Below, in pieces: positions 8,142 through 16,400 of a stretch of 64,000 nucleotides of DNA. This DNA is from Calothrix sp. FI2-JRJ7 (GTDB lineage: Bacteria > Cyanobacteriota > Cyanobacteriia > Cyanobacteriales > Nostocaceae): assembly GCA_019359675.1 (NCBI GenBank), contig JAHHGX010000013.1:1-64000 (forward strand). Reading direction: 5' to 3'. Within the stretch, counting starts at the first letter, position 1. The number at the start of each line of letters is the position of its first letter. A model generated the notes under the pieces. That model saw only the letters and a program-made list of their open reading frames with translations, searched no databases and had not been told where the DNA came from. Made by a program: the position numbers and the translations under genes.

Positions 8142-8852
8142 ATGTCTAGAACTTTTGTAAGCGGCGGTGGCGACAAGGTAAAACTTTTCGTAGCGCTACT
8201 GCCCCTCGGTGATAGAACCGAGCCACAAGACGTAACTATTACCGCAACAAGCGGTATCACGCTAAACGCAACAACAATTACAGTAAACGCGCTAACAGGA
8301 AGCATCGGCGCCGGCACACCCTTAAAATTTGCTGATGCTGATGATGATTTTGTAATCGTTTATCTAAAAGAAGATGCGCTCGCAGGCGCCACAAGCCTAA
8401 AGATTGAAACAGGCGCCACCGCTTTAACTGGTCCACTCACCTGCACATACAAAGCCAAATTGCGCCTACTTGGTGGTACACAGATGTCCGTAAGTACCAA
8501 CGCGCAGCGCACTGAAACAATGGTATTTGAAGACCCATTAGGCTACGGCGATGGCGTTATTACCAAACAAATGTGGCAGATTCCTTGGACTGCTAACTTG
8601 CTTACAGACGACGAAGCTTACCAGCGCATTTACTACGCAAATATTAATGGTGTATCTGGCCGCGAAGTTTACGTTTGGCAACAAGACCCACCTCCAGCAG
8701 GCTTCAATACAGGCGATGGATTGAAGGGTTCAACCGTAGTAACGAACTTTACTAAGCAAATGAACGCGGACGCGATTGTTACCTTTAACTGCGAATTTAT
8801 GGGACAAGGCGCGCCTATCCTTACCCGTTACGGCAATGTAGTTACCCCGTAG
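8142..8852 (+). CDS. Major tail tube protein
   Basis: 236 residues. An N-terminal beta-rich domain includes an inserted Ig-like or ring-like segment (about 25-110: TITATSGITLN, TVNALTG, AGTPLKF). The C-terminal part contains the KQMWQIPW and VTNFTKQMNADAIVTFNCEFMG pattern typical of siphophage tail tube proteins. It precedes the tail chaperone pair and the tape measure gene, the invariant order in siphophages. It polymerises into the tail tube. Confidence 0.72.
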   Translation: MSRTFVSGGGDKVKLFVALLPLGDRTEPQDVTITATSGITLNATTITVNALTGSIGAGTPLKFADADDDFVIVYLKEDALAGATSLKIETGATALTGPLTCTYKAKLRLLGGTQMSVSTNAQRTETMVFEDPLGYGDGVITKQMWQIPWTANLLTDDEAYQRIYYANINGVSGREVYVWQQDPPPAGFNTGDGLKGSTVVTNFTKQMNADAIVTFNCEFMGQGAPILTRYGNVVTP

Positions 8853-8947
8853 GAACAATAGACCGGGACTTTGAAGGGAAAACGGCGGGAGTAATTAACC
8901 CGCCTCCCTCAATAAAACAGCCCCATAAACATACACAGAGTAGAAAA

Positions 8948-9580
8948 ATGTTGAAACTTCCCTTCAAGACAACCCCAAGAGAATTTGAAAAAGTAACCGT
9001 CGGCGCCCCAGAAATTGGCGAATTAGAATTTCCCAAGTACGGCGACTTAAGTCCCAATGAGCGCGCTTATTTAAAAACACTATTAAAAGACGCGCCTGAT
9101 TTAAGAGCTTCAGCAGTCAGATTGGCTCGCAAAATTTCCACTAAAAGCGGAACTAAATTAACCGATGTTTATAACGCGCTTGTGAGTGCCGACAGCGAAG
9201 CATTAGGTGAATATTTAGAAGAGTTTGTAGAATTCCAAGCGCTCATGGAAGACAACGCAAAACAGCGCGAGATTGCTCTTGTTACGAGCTTAATTCGTTA
9301 TCGTCTGCACAAAGAATGGACTATCGATGACACTGGCAACCCTGAATTATTGCCACTCAAACTATTAGAAGCAATTGCAGAATTCGCGCGCAACGAAGAA
9401 AATGGCTGGCAAGAAGCGCAGCCTGAACAGCAGGAATTAACAGAGGAAGATTTGGGAAAATCGAGCGAGGAGAACTTGAAGAACCAGACTGGGGAGAAAT
9501 CTTCTGGCGCCTCCGAAAGTATTGGAGCAACGAAACCCGCTTCAACGAAGAAAACTTCGGCAACCAACCAACCTGGTTAA
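8948..9580 (+). CDS. Tail assembly chaperone G analogue
   Basis: 210 residues, acidic, ending in a low-complexity tail rich in Ser, Thr and Lys. It lies between tail tube and tape measure, the place of lambda gpG. Codon 171 is the AAA of a G GGA AAA slippery heptamer (9454-9460); a -1 slip there leaves this frame and continues for 224 codons to 10134. G-type chaperones coat the tape measure protein and recruit tube subunits through the T extension. Confidence 0.75.
   Translation: MLKLPFKTTPREFEKVTVGAPEIGELEFPKYGDLSPNERAYLKTLLKDAPDLRASAVRLARKISTKSGTKLTDVYNALVSADSEALGEYLEEFVEFQALMEDNAKQREIALVTSLIRYRLHKEWTIDDTGNPELLPLKLLEAIAEFARNEENGWQEAQPEQQELTEEDLGKSSEENLKNQTGEKSSGASESIGATKPASTKKTSATNQPG
9454..9460 (+). 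other. Programmed -1 frameshift site G GGA AAA
   Basis: The zero frame reads TTG GGA AAA, giving the canonical X XXY YYZ heptamer G GGA AAA, one base different from lambda's GGGAAAG. The -1 frame is open from here to 10134 and reads K-I-E-R-G-E-L immediately after the slip. The site is about 120 bases before the zero-frame stop. Confidence 0.75.
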
Positions 9581-10134
9581 TACTACAGGCGCTGCACTAC
9601 GGCGCCAAGCTTGCCCAAGAAGAATTACACCTTCAAGAATTGGGCATAGCGACACTAACCGCGTGCTTTGTAAATTCCAACCGCGACCCCAAAAAATCAC
9701 AGCCAGCGAAGCCACAGGAATTTTTCTACTTCTGGAAACAGCCCGAAGACGAAGTTCAAATTCCTCCAATTGTTGCCTCTGTATTTTTTGAAATGCTTGC
9801 GGAGAAACTTGTGCCCGGTTGGGTGGTAGCAATGGCGCCTATTGATAAACTACGCAAAGCCAAACCTCAAAACAGTATTAAGCTTTCAGGAATACGCGCG
9901 CTCAGTGGTGATGGGGCATTTTTACTACTTCCGTCATTTGAAGGCGAGAATATTAAGGCGCGCTTGGCTTTTGTTGAGGATGCTACCTGCACAGAGGTGC
10001 GGGATATTGATAGCGGCGCCGTTTATAAGTTGAAGAGTAAAGAATGTCCGGCGCCTTGCTGGATTATTGATGGTGAGTGGTCTATAGTGGGTAAGGCTTC
10101 CACAGAAGTTGATTTAATGGAAACGAAACAATAG
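9460..10134 (+). CDS. Tail assembly chaperone T extension (made as GT by -1 frameshift)
   Basis: This frame has no start codon at its head and is open from within the G gene to 10134. The predicted GT fusion is 171 + 224 = 395 residues. The first part after the slip (IFWRLRKYWSNE, then TWLILQALHYG) resembles the Trp-rich T regions of siphophage chaperones. The remaining 165 residues are unusually long for a T domain; an internal ATG at 9640 could give a separate protein. The gene is followed by a strong terminator at 10145-10177. Confidence 0.7.
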   Translation: MERGELEEPDWGEIFWRLRKYWSNETRFNEENFGNQPTWLILQALHYGAKLAQEELHLQELGIATLTACFVNSNRDPKKSQPAKPQEFFYFWKQPEDEVQIPPIVASVFFEMLAEKLVPGWVVAMAPIDKLRKAKPQNSIKLSGIRALSGDGAFLLLPSFEGENIKARLAFVEDATCTEVRDIDSGAVYKLKSKECPAPCWIIDGEWSIVGKASTEVDLMETKQ

Positions 10135-10144
10135 ATATAACGAC

Positions 10145-10177
10145 AAAAAGGTGCCTAGTAGATGCAGGCACCTTTTT
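10145..10177 (+). terminator. Rho-independent terminator after the chaperone gene
   Basis: Stem AAAAAGGTGCCT / AGGCACCTTTTT with a nine-base loop and a T-run, 10 bases after the GT stop codon. It separates the head-tail operon from the tape measure transcript. Confidence 0.85.
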
Positions 10178-10419
10178 GTTTTGAACTATTAATCGCCTAC
10201 TGGCATCACAGGTAAATTAAAAGAGCGATTGAAGTCTAAACTTTAAACTTTAAAACTGCTCAACACTTTGCAGCAATCAAAGGTTGTTTTTAAATATATA
10301 TCGGTGCCGCGTCCACTTGTAGGGCGCTTTAAGTTTTCTTCACGAACAGTTAAAACCACCTTCTGATAAGAAGGTATTCGCCATAGGAACTCTAAACCCG
10401 ACGCAAGTAGTGGCTGGGT
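10178..10419. other. Leader region upstream of the tape measure gene
   Basis: About 240 bases without a gene. They hold AT-rich direct repeats (AACTTTAAACTTTAAAAC near 10240) and an 18-bp palindrome copy at 10358-10375. No clear Shine-Dalgarno precedes the ATG at 10420. This stretch probably carries the promoter of the tape measure gene, but no convincing -35/-10 pair was found. Confidence 0.4.
10358..10375. repeat. 18-bp palindrome ACCTTCTGATAAGAAGGT
   Basis: Copy of the dispersed family in the 5' leader of the tape measure gene, 45 bases before its start. Confidence 0.8.
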
Positions 10420-13400
10420 ATGGAAGTCGGGTCAGTTTCAATTCAACTAGATTTAGAGCGCGCGGGATTTGACCGAGACATATCCTCAGTCGAGCGCACA
10501 GCCATTGACCCAATCAAAGCGCCGCTTAAGTTAGAGAAAGGGGAGTTTGATAGACAGGTCAAGGGTATTGGCGATTTAATCAAACCCATAGTAGCCCCCC
10601 TCGATGCTGACACCAAAGGATTGCAGCGTCAGTTATCAGGCTTAAAGCTAGATGCAATGCCCGTCCAGCTAACTCCAGACTTACAAGCTTTTAATCGCCA
10701 AATACAGAGCTACAAGGCGCCAGAAGTAACCGTAAAGCTCAAAACTGACGCTTCAGAGATTAATAAAATATCTGACCAAATCACTACAGAAGTTAAAACC
10801 AAAGTAGAAGCGAAAATCAGCGTTGACGGCGGCACTAGTGGCGGTTTTAGCCCTGCGAGCATGGAAGGCGCCATTGCCAAGGGAATGCAGGGAGCGATGG
10901 AGTCTCAAGGTAGAAGCTCAAAAGCTGATTCAATGGGTCAGCAGTTTACAGACTTCATGCTATCCCCTCTCAATGCTGCCTACAAGGGATTAAAAACTGT
11001 TGTTAGCGGCGCCTTAGAAAATGTTGGTAAATCTTTTAGCGACTCGTTTGGTAAATCATTAGCGCAAGGGCTGGACAAAGATTTTGGCAGCGTGTTACAA
11101 AAAGCAGGTGCCAAGGTCGGAGAATCCTTCGGCTTTTTGGGCAAGGAAATAACCAGCAAAACCAAATACAAAGATTCTTTAAATAACGATACTAAAGGCA
11201 GCTTTACTGAACTACAGCAAGACTTAAAGCCAATTGTTACCGACATCAATCAAGTAGCATCAGCATTTAAAAAAGTTGGCTTAGATATTGGTGGTTTTGC
11301 TTCCCACATTCAAAATGCTTCTAATTCGGCACTGTCTTTAATTTCCGCATTCACTAAATTAGAAACCATTGTTTCTAAATCGTCTCTTCAACAAACGAAG
11401 TCATCAGCTACAACAGCAACACAAGGCTTTTTAACAGGCGACATTAAAAATCTCACTACAATACAAGCGCGCGGACAAGTTGACGGCGCCAGGAAGCAAC
11501 TAGAATCTCAACTTAACGAGTTAAAATCTTTACCTCAAACATCGGAAACTAGAGGCAAAGTAGCAGAGCTAATTAATCAAATATCTGAGCTTGAGCAGAA
11601 AATTGCCAATGATATTAAAAACTCTGCAATCCCTGAATCGGTACGCAGGTCGCTAGGGAAATTAAAAGGCGCCGGAGGTAAGCTCAGTGAACTTAAGACA
11701 GAAGCCGAAAAAATGCGCTTGTCGATGGGTTCACCAACGGCGCAGCGTGATGAGTCGCAAGTTAAAGCTAGACCTAGTACGCAAAATTTAAGCTTGTACA
11801 GAGCGCAAAGTCTGCCACAGGGAGGACTCCCCGTGGCGAGCTTTGCGTCTGGTAATAGTGGCAACCGTGACAGCCTCATGGGTATTGAGCAAGAAGCAAA
11901 ACTTGCTCAAGCTAATTTCAAGCGCATTTTTAAGCAGGTTGCAAAACTCTCAGGAATGCCGTCCGAGCAATCCAAAAATGCAAACCTAGGACTGGAATTT
12001 AAAGATTTAGGCGAAGGCGTTAAAGGTGCCTATAATGCCAGAAACAACAGCGTTAGTTTAGCCAATGGCTTACAAAGTAAGCTTGCACAAGGGATTTTAA
12101 GTAAAGACGAGTTAAATACTTTAATTCATGAAATCCGTCACGCATTACAGATTGATTTTGGGAACACGCGCGTTACAGGAATAGCAACAGGTAATCAGCG
12201 AGCAGGTGTCAAGCTACAAGCCAAGGCGCCTGATAGCGTTAAAAAAGATGTTGATGCTTCGGTCGAAGAGTATCGACAAGCATTTAAGCAAGAGTTTGGC
12301 AAAGAACCACCACAGAAACTATTAGATACAATTCGCAAACTAGAAACTGATGCTTATGCATTTGCAGAAAAAGCGATATTCCAAATATCTCAAAACTTAG
12401 CTAAAACGCTTAAGCTTAATCCTGATAAACCAGCGCAAGCAGTTAGACCATCGCGATTACCAACTCCTCCACCTCCACCGCCAGAACTTGCAATCAATAG
12501 AAGACCTAGGGCGTCCACGTTACCTACTCCCCCTCCCCCTCCAGATTTTAAACTGCCTTTTGAATCTTCATCTAATCCGGCTCGTCGGGAACCAGAGGAA
12601 TTAAAGAAAACCCTCAGATCAAACTTGCTTCGTATGAATGCAATTGCCGAACGCATTCAACAAGAGCAGCAAGAAGAATTTGGGCAATCTTACGGCATAA
12701 AAACAATAAAAGGACTGCTCAACAATGGACAAATTCCCGACGCTGAATACAAAGCTTTAAAACGTAGCCAAGCGCAAGCAGCACAGGAATACAAAGGCGC
12801 AATTCAAGGTGGTTACAAGCCTTTTGTTCGCTCAACGGCGATACCTATACCACCGCCACCACCAGCAATACCGCCACGTGCGCGAGAATCTATTCGACCT
12901 GAACTAGAAATTCAAAATTTACAAAATACTACCAATCAAGCAACAAAGGCATGGTGGAATGGTACTACAAACCAACTTCGCCAAATTGGTAAAGACATTA
13001 ATCAAAGCTTTAATCCTAAAGTTTCTGCAAGCTCTATTAAGCTCGACAACATTAAAGCTGAAATCGAAAAAAATCAACAGTACATGGCGAAAGCCATTTC
13101 TGACCTCCAGCAAAAACTAATAGCTGAAGGTATGAATGTTACACGCGCTAACGTCGCTAAAATGCTGCGTAGTGGACAATATTATGACCCACAATTTAAT
13201 ACTGCACAAGCGCGCACTAAAGAACTTCAATTTACACGCGCGGATATTCAAAAAGGCAATCAACCCAGCATCGTTGATGGTTCTACCGGGCAGAAGCGCC
13301 TAGTAGCAGCAAACGACCCAATATTTAAAAAGCTAGCAGATACTCAGCGCAAGCTTGACGATTCTGCTCGTAAGGCGCAAGCAGAAATACTAAAAGAGAC

Positions 13401-16400
13401 AGGACAGCAATACAAGTTAACAACTGTCAAAAATTTCTTAAGGCAAGGCAAATTTGAAGGCACGTCTGCTGGAAACGAATACTCAAATTTACAACGTCAG
13501 AAACAGCAACAAATTGAAGAGTTAAACAGGCGCCGCACTGCTGCCGTTGCGCCTCCATCCCCAAGACCAGCGAACGACGCTCAAAGATTCGAGAACATGT
13601 TCCGCAGGTTGGAAGTGATGCTTTATCGCTCACCCATGCTTCGTGGAGTGCCTGCTTCATCCCGACGCTCGCTAGTCTCTGAAGCGACGGGTTTTGTGTT
13701 TAGCGGCGCCGCGATGATTAACCCTCTCGCTACTTTTGGCGCTTTGTTGGCGCCGCTAACGCCAGCAATAGCGCCCTTAATTACTACCTTTGGCTTGCTT
13801 GGTAATGCGCTTAAACCTTTAATTGATGTTGTTACAGAAACTATCAAAAAATTAGAGCCAGCAACAAAGCGATTAGAATTTGTTTCTGGCAGTAAAGAAG
13901 CTGCTCAAAAAGACATTAAATTTGTTACAGACACCTCAGATAAATTAGATACTCCTCAGTTAGCTTCAATAGAAGGATTCTCTAAATTATCAGCAGCAGC
14001 CAAAGGGACATCATTAGAAGGTGGGGGAGTAAAAGAACTATTTGAAGGGATATCAACCGCATCTAAAGCGCTTCAGTTGTCGCAAGAAGATTTAAACCTT
14101 GTAATGTTTGGATTTTCGCAAAGTTTAAGTAAACAGCGTTTGACAGCAGAAGAGGTTCGTCTACAAATTGGCGAACGCTTGCCGGGCGCCATTTCTGTCT
14201 TCGCTAAATCTCTTAACATGACAGTTCCAGAATTTAACGAAGCCTTGGAAAGCGGTAAATTAGGAATTGAATCATTAGCTAAACTTGGTAAAGGTTTTCA
14301 ACAGTATTTTCAACAAGGCGCCGAAGCTGCTAGCGGTGGATTACTTGCAGCATTAACGCGCGTTGATAACGCAGTTTTGAAATTACAAAAAGGATTAGCA
14401 GATGCGTTTGGCCCAGCGCTTGCAATGTTTAATAATGGCTTTGCAAGTTTAATCAATTTTATTAGCTCTAATCTAGAAAACATTATTAAAGTCTTTAACG
14501 TTGCAGTGATTGGGATAGCAGCGCAGTTTTTAGTCGGGATGACGGTCATCCTTCAAGGTTCAGGCATACCGCAAAAAATCGCCGCATTTTTAACGCCATT
14601 AGTAGCGCGCGCCGCCTCGACAATGACACCATTTGTCTTGGGTATTGCAGCTGACTTATTAGATGACGTATTCGGCGCCAAAGCTTCGGTCATGGACAAC
14701 ATGATGAAAGGCTTTTACAACATGGTATTGACCGTTATTTTAGCGGTTGACGGCGCCATCAAAAAAGTCAGAGAATTATTCAACGTAGCCGACTCTGGCA
14801 TCAAGAGTCTACCTAAAATCCCAACGCAAGGAGAAAAACCAGAAGGCAACAGAATGCTTGATACTTTGGGTACAACCGTTGTCGCTGGGATATCTGGCGG
14901 TTTAATGGGTGGCGCCAAGGGTGGGGCGGTTGGAGCAGTAGCGGGAGCTATATTCGGCATCGTTGGCGGGATGGATGCACTGCGTAAAATTATGCCTAGT
15001 GTATTTGTTGAATTCGCTTCTTTGATGCTGATTTTAATGCAATCAGTAGTATTGTTGAAAATGTCGCTTGGAGTGCAGATTGCTGCATTCGTTGGCAACT
15101 TAAAAGCGATGGCGTCCGCATTTTTAATTAACGCCAAAAATGGCGGAGTCTTTAGGTCGGGTTTAAATACATTGAGTGCTGGGTTTGACAAAGCGCAATT
15201 GAAGATGGCTGCTTTTTCTGCCGCGTTTATTCTGTTCTTCGCTAAAGCTAACTTCTCTAATGAATTGGGTAGTAGCTTTGACAAATTAGGCGACCAAATG
15301 GCTAGCGCAATGCAGAAAGCTGCTTTATCGACTCAAAAGGTTGTCGATAAACAAAAAGAGCTTAAAAGTAAAACCGAACTAAAGTCTCAAGGCTTTGACC
15401 TTACTTTTGGCTTGGGTGAGTCATTTGGCATGGAGAACGGTTTTAGAACCGATGACATGATTAAAAGGTTTAGACAAAGCACGCTGGATGATATCGACGA
15501 AAGCGAATCGCGTGGACAAATCTCTAAAGAAAGGGCTAGCCAACTTCGCCAAGAAGTTAAAGATAGCTACAGGACTTTTGCTGACAATAATTTCGATAGC
15601 AACTTATTAAAAATAGATGAGCGCAAACAAGAATTAGCTGCAATCACAGATGGTAGCGGATTATTTAGCGGGCAATTCAAAAGCACCAAGGCTGGCGAAT
15701 CATTTGAAAGAGTTAAGCAAATTGACTCAGAAATCAAGAATCTGCAAAATCAAAGATTAGATTTAGTAGAAAAACCAGGCGCAACTAAAGACCCAGCAAT
15801 ATCTAAACAAGTTCAAGAGCTAGAAAAGCAAATAAAGGATAAGGAGAAAGAAAGGGGCGAAGCTGTTAAACCTGTACAACAGCTACGAGATTCTATATTG
15901 TCGAGTGAGAAAGTATTTCAAGATGCGCTCGCTAAAATCAACGAAGACCCCAATCTTCCCGAAGCCAGCAAGCAACAGATGCGGGATAGGTTACAGCCTG
16001 CCATAGCTGAAGTTGACAAGCTCAAAGAAAAACTAAAGGAGTTAGGTTTAATAGATTTATCTCCTTTAGGGAAGCAATTCTCTGAAGTTCAAAGCGCGAT
16101 TGAAAAGTCTAATATTGAGCTTGAAAATGATAAAATGCTGCGGCAAGTTGAGCTTGCCAAAAATCAACAAGTAGACTACGAAGATTACGCAGCAGGTAAA
16201 ATCACTAAAGAGGAACTTGATGTTAACCTCAAAACGAGCGAGAGAAAATCTTTACAAAAAGATGCTGACATACTCAGGGCGACTCTAGACACACGCAAAA
16301 CGCAGGTGCGTGATTTGTTAGCAGTCCCTAACCCCAGCAAAGACCAAAAAGAGGTCATTGAGAAGACACAAAAAGAAATTCGTGATAAAGAGCTAGAATT

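Noticed and set aside
14715-15284. 189-codon frame opposite the tape measure gene
   Set aside because: Complete overlap with a far better gene and low-complexity Pro/Ala/Leu composition; antisense shadow.
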